From the NCBI RefSeq assembly GCF_026914185.1, contig NC_070572.1:2356001-2420000 (forward strand): a stretch of 64,000 nucleotides of DNA, read 5' to 3'. Below, piece after piece: positions 11,647 to 23,180 of this stretch (its first letter is position 1; every line of letters begins with the position of its first letter). Below the pieces are notes generated by a model, which did no database searches, was not told the origin of the DNA, and saw only the letters and a program-made list of their open reading frames with translations. The position numbers and the translations under genes are program-made. This stretch comes from Puccinia triticina. Its lineage: Eukaryota > Basidiomycota > Pucciniomycetes > Pucciniales > Pucciniaceae.

Positions 11647-11820
11647 TGTTAATAGATGAATGAAAGAGGGAAAGACTTGATGAGTTTGTATTTCTGGATC
11701 TACAAACTCAGGCTATAAATAGTAAAAACAATATGCTACAAAACAGGTAAAAACAATATAAAGCTATTCTAATTTAGACTGGTGAAAAAAACTGAGAGCT
11801 AGAATACATGAATACTAACA
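11647..11820 (-). repeat. 3' LTR of the 2.1-kb LTR element
   Basis: 174 bp, TGTTAATAG to AATACTAACA, with a polypurine tract on its internal side. Confidence 0.8.
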
Positions 11821-13567
11821 CTCCCCCTAGCGAACTGTTTTTTTAGAAGAGATACATATAGATATAAATTTGAGATATGAAGAGGTAGATAATTGTCTTC
11901 AATAATAATATGAAAGTCAACAATGCTGATAGTGTTGAGTTCAAGATGAGATGAGGGTCATGATGTGATACAGGGTTGATGAAGAAAGTTTGAGTGGATG
12001 GATTCAGGAGACCAAGCCAAGTTGCTTTGGGAACAAAGGGATCCAATTTAGCATGTCAGGAATTGCGTCCACATAAATGATATCAATTTTTGAGCAAGAT
12101 TGAGCTGAGCTGGGGAAAATCAGTTGAGACCGGGAGGCTTCTATGGAGACAAAGATGCTTTGGCAACGGCGAGAATGCTTCCAAAGTTCAGCGGCAACAG
12201 GGTTGCTGTACTGTTGATTTCATCAATCATTGATCACAGCTGATGTGGCAGCAAGGAGAATCCGTTCCAATGACCAACAAGCAGGTGCCGAGATCAGAGA
12301 AATGGTCCGACCACGAAAGAGAGGTAACTATGAAGCCAGTCAATCAAAAACTGCGTCTAATCCTATCCAATCAAGGGGAACCAGGAGTGCTTGACGAGTT
12401 CAAATGCGATCGACGAGCTTTCAGAGGCGTCAAGAAGACGCGCGGGTGATTCAGTAACGGCAATGAAGCAAATGTGAAAAGAAGTGGGCGGTTGGTGTGC
12501 TGTACCACGACTGGAGGATGATCCAGGCGAGCATGGGAAGTACCGGCAATATAGTGGTTGAATCCAACAACAAAAGGATTATGACGACGACCAGAGAGAG
12601 ATTCCAACGATCGAGCCTGTACAGATTGGTGAGCGAGTGAGTGAATGTAATTGGTTGTAAGAGGCTCGGCCCAGACGATGAGACGGAAACCGGGGGTGAT
12701 GTTCAAGAGCGATCCAAGAGATTGACATTGAATGCAGTAGATTTGATGAGGGCATGGTCAGGGACCAAAGACAAAAAGTTCTTGGACCAAACAGGTCAAG
12801 GTCAAGAGGAGATGACACAGTCCATTACAACAAAGAGGATCCACTTTGATGATGAAGAGTTCAATAATTGACTCCAATCCAACAACGACGAGTCCAATTC
12901 TCCGGCAATAAGTCCGATCCAAGACAACAATGAGTCCTCATTTGGACGGCTAACAAGGGGTTTGAGATGTTGAGAGATCACGATGAAGATGATTTGATCG
13001 TACACCCCGTAGGAATTCAAGGCAGATCGTACACCCCGTAGGAATCCAAGGCAGATGATCAAGACGGGTGATATGATATACTGTCATTGCTGGATATGGT
13101 GGGCTGCTTGTTGCTAGTCTGATGTGATTGCCTTTGTAATTCAAACAACCGAGGTGGAAAGAAGATATTGGTGGGTGTTCCGGAGACAATATAACGGTTG
13201 GATGTTCCAGTAATGCCAGTAAGAACTTTGGTCGACTATGTAAGAGACCGTAATGAGAAATGGTGGGTGTTCTGATAGTGAGATTGGTACAGTAATCTAA
13301 ATGCTAATGACACCATGAATGAGTCGAAGAGTAAACCAAATAGTATGTTAACCAACGAAGGACCATGAACTATGTAAGAGGGTCAACAAAGGACCATTAC
13401 AATATGAGGATGAATGTATGAGGTCAACAAAGGACCATGAAATGTCTAAGAAGGATGATATGCAGCCAACAAAGGGCCTTCAGCTAAAATGAAGAAGAAC
13501 AATATCCAGCCAACAAAGGACCATTATCTAAAAGATAGCTTCTGTTGGAGAAGCAAGACTGTAAATC

Positions 13568-13740
13568 TGTTAATAGATGAATGAAAGAGGGAAAGACTTG
13601 ATGAGTTTGTATTTCTGGATATACAAACTCAGGCTATAAATAGTAAAAACAATATGCTACAAAACAGGTAAAACAATATAAAGCTATTCTAATTTAGACT
13701 GGTGAAAAAAACTGAGAGCTAGAATACATGAATACTAACA
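13568..13740 (-). repeat. 5' LTR of the 2.1-kb LTR element
   Basis: 173 bp, differing from the other LTR by very few bases, which suggests a fairly recent insertion. Confidence 0.8.
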
Positions 13741-13946
13741 ACCAAGAGGTGTATTTCTCCTCCCAATGAACGGGTTTGTTCCGGTATTCCTCTTGCACCC
13801 AGTCACTCACCACTTGCACCCAGGTACCTGCCATTTGCACCTGGGTACCCCCTCCACGGGTGCAGGTGTCTGATTTAATGAAATTCTGTCAGGTTACCTG
13901 CACCTACGTGGGTACCCAGGTGCAAAGTACCATCCCTACTCTAGTT

Positions 13947-14769
13947 CAACTTTCAACATTTACTGAATTGCAGGGAACTAGCCAGTAGAGAGAAGGGATA
14001 CAGTTTCTCTCTTCTATCAGTATCTACAATTAGTTTGATGAGAATGAAAGAAATGATATGGCTTACCTAGCCAGTAGAGAGAAGGGATCAAGGTTCTCTA
14101 CTGGACTAGGGAAAAAGTGCATCAAGAATAAGTATAGAATGGCTTATTTAATCTTATGAAATGTCTTGTGAAACCCCACAAGAGGTGGTGGTTTAAATGA
14201 TGGGCACTCAACTCACTTTTTTGACCATTGGGTGTGCTTCATCCCTGCACACAATCCAAAACTACTGATATTACAAAGGATATTGTAGATAAAGGAGAAG
14301 GGTTGGGGGTAGATGAGGATATTACATAGATGAGGACAGCTTAGGTGGTCCCAGAAAGGAAAAGTAGAAGGGTAAGTGTTCAGAGATGAGTGTGTGAGGT
14401 TGATTATGAAAAACTACCCACCAAAAGTTGAAATGCTCTTGGGCCACTTGGTCAACATAGCACATAAGTCCCTCCTTTGGAGGTTGCTTTGCTCCCCCAA
14501 GGAGGTAATTAGCAAAGTTAGATGTTGTGGTGGAATGACACAAGACTGCTTGGGACAAGCTGCTCTTCCAAGTCAAGGTCTCCATCCTTGACTTCAGCAA
14601 GCTCCATCAGACTAACTCCTCCTTTATAGTACCAAATCCCCGTCTGTTCTGAGTATTGATCAAGGCTACCAAGCCTGATTGATGCCCGGGTGCACGTAAT
14701 CAAATGAAGTTGTATCAGAGTTGATGATTGTGCACAGGCTTGTTGTTTTGTGTTCTGCTCCAAACCATG
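13947..14769. other. Unassigned spacer with a short direct repeat
   Basis: 'CTAGCCAGTAGAGAGAAGGGAT' occurs twice (about 13978 and 14068) about 90 bp apart. A CAAGTCCCTCC-like hairpin at 14465-14505 resembles the 3' part of the MULE-like MITEs. No gene recognised. Confidence 0.4.
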
Positions 14770-14884
14770 GAAATAACTAGAGATCGCCAAGTGGACCCGG
14801 GTACCCGCCGCGTGTCCGGGTACCCGCGGTGTTTTTTGTGATATTCAGACACCCATACCCGTACACGGCACCCGCGGGCGGGTA

Positions 14885-15526
14885 CGAGCTTAACAAAGCC
14901 TCTCTGAGGAGGCGCGGAGCGTCTCCGAAGGAGAGCCTTACCTCTAAAGTCACACCGTTGGCCCTATAGACTCGAGAATTTCTGGCAAAAAAACACATAT
15001 TTTATTTTCAAAATGTTTTTAAAAATGTAGTTCTTATTTAAAAAAAAATCTGAGTAGACAGACTTGTAGCCTGCAATCTCAGCTTCCATTTTACAGTTTT
15101 TTACCTAGCTGACACACATAATTACTAGCCCACTCCACCTACTGTGAAGTGGTCCTGGAGAGGTGATCCAGCGGTTTTTGAGCTCAAAATTTGAAATTCC
15201 CTGAGCCCGCGCGGGCTAGAAGGGGGGGATTGGGTACAGAAATCCACCATGTAACAACATTTACAGGACATTTTTTTCAAGGGGGGATGGATACGGGGGA
15301 GTTTGAAGTGGGGGAAAATAAGTTAAGAAGCTTGCCATTCCAATGGTGCAAAGGGCGCGGGATGAATCAAGAGGAAACAGGGAGGTATTGGGGAAAATGG
15401 GGGAGCGTAGGGTCCTCCCTGTCATTTGTCTCAATCCTGTAGGGCGAGACATGCGACTTTAGAGGCAAGTCCCTCCTTCGGAGGTCGCTACGCTCCCCCA
15501 AGGAGGGTACGCTTGTGTTAAGTTCG
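14885..15526. mobile_element. MULE-like MITE, TSD GGGCGGGTA
   Basis: Perfect 9-bp direct repeat GGGCGGGTA at 14876-14884 and 15527-15535. It starts CGAGCTTAACAAAGCC and ends CTTGTGTTAAGTTCG, so the termini are inverted copies (CGARCTTAACAMAG). It carries the same two hairpins as the element at 1169. Confidence 0.85.
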
Positions 15527-15599
15527 GGGCGGGTACCAGCAGTACTTTTTGCGGGTACCGCGTGTACTTGTGCTTTTTTTTATCCAACACCCTCACTCG

Positions 15600-16315
15600 A
15601 TGACAGCTACAGACTGTTCATCGGGAGTGATGGTTCCTCCCAATGACCGGGCTCTTTCCCAGTCATCGGGAGGGTTGTTTCCTCTTGATGACCGGGACAG
15701 ATCCTGGTCATCGGGAGTGATGGTTCCTCTCAATGACCGGGATAGACCCCGCTCATCAAGAGGCTTGTTTCCTCTCGATGACCGGGATAGACCCCGCTCA
15801 TCAAGAGGCTTGTTTCCTCTTGATGACCGGGGTCTGTCCCAGTCATCGAGAGGAAACAACCCTCTCGATGAGCGGGTTCTATCCCGGTCATCAAGAGGGT
15901 TGTTTCCTCACGATGACCGGGCTCTGTCCCGGTCATCAAGAGGGTTGTTTCCTCTCGATGACTGGGATCTGTCCCGGCCATCGAGAGGGCTGATTCCCCT
16001 TTATGACCGAGATCTTTCCGGGTCACCTAGAGGGTTCAATTCCTCTCAATAACTGGGGTCTGTCCCTGTCATCGAGAGGGTTGATTCCTCCCGATGACCA
16101 GGATGTGTCCTGGTCATCGAGAGAAAACAACCCTCCCGATGACCAGGCCACAGATCCCGGTCATTGGGAGGGCTGATTCTTCTTGATGCGGTCATTGAGA
16201 GGGCTGTAATATTGCTCTCAATGACCGGGGTCTGTCCCGGTCATCGAGAGGGCTGATTCCCCTTGATGACCAGGATCTGTCCCGGTCATCTTGAGGAATC
16301 AACCCCCTCGGTGAC
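15600..16315. repeat. Hairpin minisatellite (CTCTCGATGACCGGG type)
   Basis: About twenty units alternate in orientation: CCTCTCGATGACCGGG then CCCGGTCATCGAGAGG, 30-45 bp per half unit. Reading frames of up to 167 codons on both strands through it are by-products of the repeat, not genes. Confidence 0.9.
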
Positions 16316-16769
16316 CGTAACAGCGGGTACCCGGGTACCTGGAAGACCCGCCTGCCGCGGGTATTTTTGGCGGGTATCCGGGTACCTGGTGCTTTTTTGC
16401 CCAAAATCCCGCACCCGGACCTGTACACGGCACCCGCGCGCGGGTACCCAACGCCATGTGGCGGGTACGGTGCCGGGTACCCGTGCGCGGGTCCACTTGG
16501 CGATCTCTAGAAATAACTTTGGCAGCAATCATGTTATGTGATGTTGTGCACTTACCTAATGTGATGCACATCACTCTTGAATTTCATATCTTTCAACATA
16601 ACACCACCGGGAAAAAAAAACGGTCACTTGATGAAAAGTGACATCATGCCAGCTCCAGCGGGCTACCCACCATCTACCCACGATCTACCCATCATCTACC
16701 CACCATCTAACCACTTTCAGAATTTCCACAGGAGATCCTCAGTTTTCACTGGGCACCACTGATCCCCAT

Positions 16770-17154
16770 TTCTGGTCAGCTGATACTCAGCTTTAGCTCC
16801 AAGCTTATGCTCAGCTTTGTTGCCCAGCTCATGCTCAGCTTTGTTGCCCAGATCAGAACTAGTCCTGGCCCAGCTGCGTTTCAGCTTTATTCCACTCATG
16901 GCTCATCTTAGACTCATACTAGGACTATCATTGGCCCAGCCAATGCTCAGCTTTGGACCAGTATTGGCTCAGGTGATTTTCAGCTTTGGATAAATCTTGG
17001 CCCAGCCAATGCTCAGATTCTGAGTCTGACCACTCCTGTAACAGCTTATGCTCATCTGTGGACCAGCCTTGGCTCAGCTGATGCTCAGCTGTGGACCAAC
17101 CTTGGCTAAGACAATGCTCAGCTGTGGACCAGCCTTGGCTCAGCTGATGCTCAG
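16770..17154. repeat. Minisatellite, about 40-bp units, left part
   Basis: Units of the form GGACCAGCCTTGGCTCAGC plus TGATGCTCAGCTT, about nine copies. The array continues at 22027 on the far side of the copia element. Just before it, 16660-16710 repeats 'CATCTACCCA'. Confidence 0.85.
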
Positions 17155-17266
17155 TGTTGATACTTGACAAGGAAGAAGGAAAAAACCCGTGACGTGTCAT
17201 TGCTCCCGCGGCTCCACCTCTTGACTCCCCTGGCACTTCAGGTTTGGAGTTTGTACACCCGCAACA
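17155..17266 (-). repeat. 3' LTR of copia element 1
   Basis: 112 bp, about three differences from the partner LTR. Confidence 0.88.
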
Positions 17267-17435
17267 CCCCCCCTCAAACTCCACACCTGAGACTAAATAC
17301 AAGATGAGTCAGAAAAAAAAGAAAGAGATGGAAATAGATGGAAAAAAAAACAAGAGATCAATCAGAACAGGAAAATTGTGTAGAAAAATTTAGGAAAGAG
17401 TATAGTGGGAATGGAAAATAGGAGAGGGAACAGGG

Positions 17436-20400
17436 TTAGGAAACAGGGACTTGGGAAATAAGATCTGAATGTTGGTGAGCGCCTAAACTTTTGGTGAGGA
17501 AGTCGGCCAGGTTCTGCTTGGTTGAAACCCAATTGATGTCAATTTTGTGTTGTCGGATTGTATCATTGATGAAGAAGAAGTTGTGTTCAATGCTCTTGAG
17601 GCTTGATTTAGAACCATTGTCATTTGCTACTAGAACTGCAGTCTTGTTGTCACATAGCAGCTTGCACTTTGCGTCAGGGATGATTGACCGTAGTATGTGG
17701 AGGATGAATAATTTGAATTCAACGGCGCCTCCCAATGCAATGAATTTGGCACCGCATGTCGATTTTGCAACAGTCTTCTGTCTTCTGGATCCCCATGCGA
17801 TCGGACAGCCAAAGATTTTGATTATAAAACCTGAAGTGGATCGTTGAAATTCTCCTCCCCAACTGGCGTCTGTCCACGTTGTGAGAATAGTGTTGTTGGG
17901 TTTGAAAATTAATTTCCGGTCCTTGGTTGTTTTGACGTATTGCACCAAGTGGTGTAACGCGTTCCAATGGGTGTTATTTGGTCTAGAGCTGAATCTCGCT
18001 AGGTAGTTAACCAAGTATGATATGTCCGGACGGGTCCCCAGCGCGAGGTAGTTGAGATATCCAATGTAAGATTGAAAATCTGTTGGGTTGATAGATTCTG
18101 ATTCAGATGTTACAAGGTTGGTTGATGTCAACGGTGTTGCAGTGTTGTAGTGGCAAAAGTTGAATTGGTCGTTGTATTTTGCAAGAACTTGATCCATCAG
18201 TAAAGGCTGTGACAAGGTCAATTTGTCTCCTGACTGCTCAATCTTCAATCTAACTATCTTGTTGGGTTTGTCGAACCATTTCACTTGAAGGGATTTTTCA
18301 AGGTTATCTCGGAGGATTTTGACATGATTAGCGGAGTTGCTGAATACGATCCCATCGTCAACGTGGATCCAGACAATAACAATCTGGGAACCATTCTGGA
18401 ATTTATACAAGCACTCTTCTACTTCATCGCAAGTGAACCCCCAGTGTTCGAGGAGTGATTTGAAATGTTTCCACCAGCAACGGCTGGCCTGTTGAGTACC
18501 ATAAAGAGCCTTTTTCAGTCGCAACACTTTTCCTTTCAAGTGTGAAAACAGCTCTATTGGAGGATCCACGTAGATGAGCTCATTGATAGGACTGTGGACG
18601 AATGCTCCCGTTATGTCGAAAGCAATGATTGACCATTTAAACTTGATAGCCATGGCAAACAAGAGCCGGAGAGAAGATAGTGACGCCGTTGGTGCAAACG
18701 TGGATCGGACGTCGCGTCCTAGACGTTGTTTGAACCCACGAACTACAAAACAAGCTTTGGGTTTCTCAATGTTACCATCTGAATCATGTTTTAGATCAAA
18801 GACAAACCTAGTGCCAATCAAATATTTCTCGGCACAATCCTCCACCTTACATGTATCAATTTCTTCGAGCTGTTTCCATTCAGCTAGACAAGCGTTGCGC
18901 CAGTATTCAGCTCTGGTCGATGATAGGGCTTGCTTGAGGTTGTCTGGGATCTCAACATCGTGGTTGGCAGGGATCTTGTCAATCATGTTGTCTTGATCTT
19001 CACAGATTACTTCGGTCGGTACTTGACCGAGATTGAGCGCTGATTGGATGTGTTGCAGCAAAGAGGTATCAGAAATTAACGGTTTGCCTTGAAAGTCGAC
19101 AAACGTAGCACACTCTGACATATAGGTCTTCATTGTGGTTGGATTCCAGAATACCCAGCCTTGTCCATCTGATTGATATCCTACGAGATGACCGATCCAC
19201 CCTCGTACGTTGAGTTTCCTTTGTCTTTCCTTGGGAATGTGTACCGAAGCGCGCGCACCAAATGGAAAAATGGATGATGGATGGGGATCTTTGTCTGACC
19301 AAAGTTTCAAGGGAGTGGAATCTTTTACTCAAGAGTTGGGAATTCGGTTAGCGATCCAGCAGGCGCATGTGTACGCATACGACCAGAGATTTTGAGGAAG
19401 GTTTGATTGAAGCAGCATTGTACGAGCCATATTGCCCAGCGTTCTATTCAGACGTTTGGCTTCGCCGTTCTGTTTGGGTGTGTACGGAGAAGAGAAGATT
19501 ATTTGGGTACCATTTTCAGAAGCTATTGTCGATAGATTTGTTGAGTGATATTCTTGGGCATTATCACATCGCAAAAATTTGGGAGCCGATCCGAAGCGGT
19601 TTTTCAATGTGCGGATGAGGGAAATAAGGGATGGGTTGACTTCAGCCCTGGTCTTCATGGGAATGGCAAAGGAGAATGTGGTATGATGGTCTCTAGCAGT
19701 GAGGATATACCGGTTGCCATGTATGTCCGGATCCAACGGTCCCAGGACGTCTGTGACTAAGAGATCAAGCTTGGAATCTTGCGGGATAATTTCTGGGATT
19801 CCTGCTCAGCGTCTTTCGCTTTTGGATGTTCAGCAATATTCACAAATAAACGGGGACCAGGACTTGAGACTGAAAGAAGGAACATAGATTTTGAGAAATG
19901 ATTTTACAACATTGTCTGACACGTGTCCGAGGCAGCAGTGCCAGCGATACAATTCAGAATATGGTTCAAGATGAGCCTGGGGATTTGGGGTGGGTATGTG
20001 TGGATGGCTGGAAGTTTGTGATTGGGTTACCGCTTGGACTGTCGGAGTTGTTGCGGTTATAGATGAAACGATCCAGGTACGTTTTGTATAAGGAGCAAAG
20101 ATAGTACATGACGGCGAATGAAGAAAAAGATCGTTTGCTATGGAGAAGGATGGAGTGAAACCGGAATCGAGAAGTTGACCCAGACTAAGAATTGTTCCTG
20201 CCATTTGCCGGCTGTATAGGACCACCGGAATCTCCCAGGTCCCATCTCCACTCGACATTTGTAGATTCCCCCTATGAGTCGCAGTCATTGAAGCATCATT
20301 TGAAGCCAGATTTAGCTTCAACTCTTGTTTGAGCGGAATCAGGAAAGAAAAACATGGGAAAGATCCGCTCACGTGAGTAGTTGCCCCAGAGTCCACAACG

Positions 20401-21487
20401 GCGCCAGCAACCCCTGCCCCCCCTGTTGTCGGTCCCGTGATTGATCGGATATTTGCTGAAGTGTGAGGGGCAGGCAGTCGGGCATAATTGGAAGCGGGGA
20501 GACTAGGTGTATTCGGCGGCGGAAGAAATGCATCCTGCCGGAGAACTGGGCAGTTTGAGCGCCAGTGTCCGGTGCCATTACAGTAGGAACAAATGTTGTT
20601 TTTAGCCAAGAGATGTGCCGGAGGTGGATTATTCCCACGGCAAATATTGCTGACGGCTGACACAATATCATTGGCAGAGGGCATTTTGGACCGAGTCTGA
20701 GTTGTATTTGGAGGGGGTTGAAACCCTTGGGGGCGGCTTGAGGTGTGTTGCTGAGATCGGTTTGTCTGGTATTGGTTCAATCGGTTAGAATGTTGATATG
20801 TTCTAAAAATGGATCCCTGTGGCTGCGCTGGATTGTCGAATCGAGTTGTTTCTCCATACATGGAATTGATGATTGTTTGAACTTCGCGTGCCGTTGCATC
20901 CTTCTTGTTGCCAAGTTGGAGGGAGATGGTTTGGTAAAATTGAGCACAAGTCATACTTGGAGGTGCAGGAATTATAATTTGTAGGAATAGAGACTCAATA
21001 ACTGGGCTGAGGGGGGCGCCCACTTTTGACAGATCAGAGAAAAGTTGAAAGAGACTGTTGAATTTTGTCTGAAGTTGAGTCAAATCTGTCGGTGGTTCAG
21101 AATTTTTTAATTCGAAGATCTTATTGAGAGTATCCACTTGTCGAATCAAATAGAGCCTTGGAAGTTGGTCTGGATAGCTTCGAAAGCCTCGACGGCGTTC
21201 GCCGCCGAATCTGCTATAGACAAGAGTTCGTCATGAACGGTAACTTGGATCAAGAAGAGTAACGAAGATGATTCCTGTTCGGTGAGCGCTGGACGGTTGG
21301 TTTGGACGTCGAAAAAGTTTGTATGACCTAGCGTCAATCTGATGGTGCGATTCAGCGCCCTTTTCCACTGGTTGAAGTTTGAGCCATCGGCATTGAGCAT
21401 ATCAATTGAATCTTTGTATTTGATTGGTTCGGAAAGAAATTTCGCCCGAGGAGTTACTTCGGACGATCCAGCGTTGGAAGACAACAT
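17436..21487 (-). pseudogene. Copia gag-pol polyprotein, one frameshift and three stops
   Basis: Reading leftward from 21487: gag (MLSSNAGSSEVTPRAKFLSE), zinc knuckle CSYCNGTGHWRSNCP, aspartic protease VVDSGATTHVSG, pre-integrase motif YRWHCCLGHVSDN, integrase with the three acidic residues (LVTDVLGP, RCDNAQEYH, QNGEAKR), reverse transcriptase with FDITGAFVHSP and IWIHVDDG, and RNase H (TWTDASWGGE). The order protease, integrase, RT, RNase H defines Ty1/copia. One frameshift lies near 21147 in gag. Three in-frame stops fall between 19830 and 19329 (after FICEYC, after KSERR and after IANRIPNS). Otherwise about 1350 codons are open, so decay is recent. The VDD of the RT active site and all integrase acidic residues are kept. 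Confidence 0.9.
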
Positions 21488-21914
21488 GGCTGGTTTAGAT
21501 TTGTGTGTATTGGTTATGTGAAGTCAAGCAAACAGAGATGATAGTTGGTCTATCAATGGGTTCTCAGTTGGGATCCTGTCGTAAAGAAGCAGAGGTTTCA
21601 ACAGGTGATTTGGGAAATATGGAGCCTTGTTCGGAACCTGAGTGCGTGATGTCGAGGGGATGAATACTGTTGATCCCGGTGTGTTGTTGACTGATGGTGT
21701 GTCTGGATCAGGCGGTGGAGAAGGTGGTAAAGGTGGGAGAGCTAGGAGCGCTTTGTATGCCTTTGTTTGCTTAGGTCTTTTTGCTTGGGTCGGTGGTGGA
21801 AGTGGTCCCTGGATATCAGACTTGTCTCAACAAGTATTCACCATACGACAGTCCGGTGTTGTATGGATTCAGTTTGAAGATGCTAGCGGTGTTGTGTGGA
21901 TTCAACTCTTAATC

Positions 21915-22026
21915 TGTTAATACTTGACAAGGAAGAAGGAAAAACCCCGTGACATGTCATTGCTCCCGCGGCTCCACCTCTTGACTCCCCTGGCACTTCA
22001 GGTTTGGAGTTTGTACACCCGCAACA
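21915..22026 (-). repeat. 5' LTR of copia element 1
   Basis: 112 bp, direct copy of 17155-17266, followed outside by the TSD CTCAG. Confidence 0.88.
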
Positions 22027-22545
22027 CTCAGCTGCGGACCAGCCTTGGCTCAGCTGATGCTCAGCTGTGGACCAGCCTTGGCTCAGCTGTGGACCAGCCT
22101 TGGCTCAGCTGATGCTCATCTGTGGAACAGCCTTGGCTCAGCTGATGCTCATCTGTGGAACAGCCTTGGCTCAGGTGATATTAATCTTTTGAATAGTCTC
22201 AAAACATCTGATACTCAGCTTTAGAACAGCCTTGGCTCAGCCAATGCTCAGCTTTGTACCAGCATTGGCTTAGCTGATGCTCAGCTTTTGAAAAGTTTTG
22301 GCCCAGCTGGTGTTAATCTTTGGAACAGTATTGTCCCAGCTGATCCTAAGCTCTGCACAAGCCTTTTCCAAGATGATGCTCAGCTTTGGACCATTGTTGG
22401 CCAAGCTGATGCTCAGATTTGGAATATTCTTGGTCCAGCTGACACTTGGATTTGTATCAGGCTTGGAATATCCAATGCTCAGCTGTGGCCCAGGCTCAGC
22501 CAATGCTCAGCTTTGGCCCAGGCTCAGTCAATGCCTACTGCTCAG
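22027..22545. repeat. Minisatellite, right part
   Basis: Continuation of the 16770-17154 array: about thirteen units of GGACCAGCCTTGGCTCAGC and variants, degenerating rightward. Confidence 0.85.
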
Positions 22546-22849
22546 CTTATGATGAGCATCAGCTGTTCCTGGGAAAAAAATAGGATCAGCTGACTGTGCC
22601 ACATTGAGTGCTCTGGTGCAGTCCTGCAAGATCTACAAGTGCTGGTGGAGCAGACTTGGAGCAGCGCTGGAGTAGCTCTGGAGCAGAAACCAAAGCTGCA
22701 TCATGTCACTTGCCATCAAGTGACTATTTTTTTTTCCTGGTGCACAAGTGTTTGGCTGCCACTCGCGTCATACAGCTTGCCTACATAAATCTCCATGGCC
22801 GGTAAATACCGGCCATCAAGCGTACATACCGGCAAGGCCAATTGAGTGT

Positions 22850-23180
22850 TTAACTCCTCTCAATGATGGCCGGTACACGGTCATCAAAGGGAATACAGAG
22901 TCCCTTTTGGGGAACACATAGTCCCATCAATGACCATCAGTCATTGATGGGAATACATGGTCCCTTGGATGACCAATGGTCATAGAGGAGAATATGTACA
23001 CAGTCCCTTTGATGACCAATGGTCATCGAGGAGAATACATAGTCCCTTTGATGACCAATGGTCATTGATGGCTGATTGTGTTGGATCGGTCATCAATCTC
23101 AATGACCGTTTCCATTGATTGGAGTGTGTACTCCGCTCGGTGACCGGTACAAAGTCTGTAGCGGCCATCGAGGTGAGTAA
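22850..23180. repeat. Hairpin minisatellite (CCTTTGATGACCAATGGTCAT type)
   Basis: Repeats of 'CCCTTTGATGACCAATGGTC' and 'ATTGATGGGAATACATGG', where GATGACCA-TGGTCATC pairs are self-complementary. The edge motif CTCTCAATGATGGCCGG links it to the other arrays. Confidence 0.75.

Larger units (their letters stand above)
11647..13740 (-). mobile_element. Non-autonomous LTR retrotransposon, 174-bp LTRs
   Basis: Direct repeats 11647-11820 and 13568-13740 are nearly identical, start TGTTAATAG and end ACTAACA. Flanks are ATCAA and ACCAA (4 of 5). The internal side of the left LTR reads CTCCCCCTAG on the plus strand, which is a polypurine tract (CTAGGGGGAG) on the minus strand, so the element runs leftward. 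The 1.7-kb interior has no intact gag or pol. A minus-strand piece near 12600-12700 (LIVWAEPLTTNYIHSL) is vaguely integrase-like. 13340-13540 repeats 'CCAACAAAGGACCAT'. Confidence 0.75.
8169..13938. mobile_element. hAT-like element, outer layer of a nested block
   Basis: Left end TAGAGATGGCCAGGGGTACC; right end reads GGTACCATCCCTA on the plus strand, the inverse of TAGGGATGG. Flanking octamers are TGCTAGTT (8161-8168) and CTCTAGTT (13939-13946), 6 of 8 identical. The element body is 8169-9584, 11481-11646 and 13741-13938, interrupted by a second hAT element and an LTR element. Subterminal regions are rich in GGGTACC(C), shared with the other hAT elements here. The imperfect TSD makes the pairing of ends tentative. 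Confidence 0.5.
14778..16509. mobile_element. hAT-like MITE, TSD GAAATAAC
   Basis: The octamer GAAATAAC is present at 14770-14777 and 16510-16517. TIRs are TAGAGATCGCCAAGTGGACC and its inverse GGTCCACTTGGCGATCTCTA, perfect over 20 bp. The interior carries GGGTACCCG-rich subterminal sequence, an inserted MULE-like MITE (14885-15526) and a hairpin minisatellite (15600-16315). No transposase. Confidence 0.9.
17155..22026 (-). mobile_element. Ty1/copia LTR retrotransposon, 112-bp LTRs, TSD CTCAG
   Basis: Complete element of 4872 bp. LTRs (17155-17266 and 21915-22026) are 112 bp each, start TGTTG and end CAACA on the minus strand. CTCAG flanks both ends. A polypurine tract (GAGTTTGAGGGGGGG on the minus strand) adjoins the 3' LTR at 17267-17281. 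It sits inside the GGACCAGCCTTGGCTCAGC minisatellite. The LTRs are unusually short for copia. No clear tRNA primer site was identified. Confidence 0.92.
16605..22742. mobile_element. CACTA-like foldback element split by a copia insertion
   Basis: Left end CACCGGGAAAAAAAAACGGT with CACTTGATG and AAGTGACATCATGC; right end is the inverse, GCATCATGTCACTTGCCATC through TTTTTCCTGGTG. The trinucleotide CAC flanks both ends (16602-16604, 22743-22745). Removing the copia element (17155-22026 plus one TSD) leaves about 1.26 kb, mostly minisatellite. The 55675-57375 element shares the CACCRGGAAAAAA terminus and a 3-bp TSD, which fits the CACTA/CMC superfamily (inference). Confidence 0.65.

Noticed and set aside
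15549..16052. Long open frames (up to 167 codons) on both strands through the hairpin array
   Set aside because: They follow from the repeat unit length and lack of stops in the motif; similar frames exist on both strands and the content is pure repeat.
15600..16315. CRISPR-like array
   Set aside because: No constant repeat with unique spacers, units alternate in orientation, and the context is eukaryotic transposons.
19830..21149. Separate gag gene with programmed frameshift
   Set aside because: The break near 21147 is within gag rather than at a gag/pol border and no slippery site is obvious; a plain frameshift is simpler.
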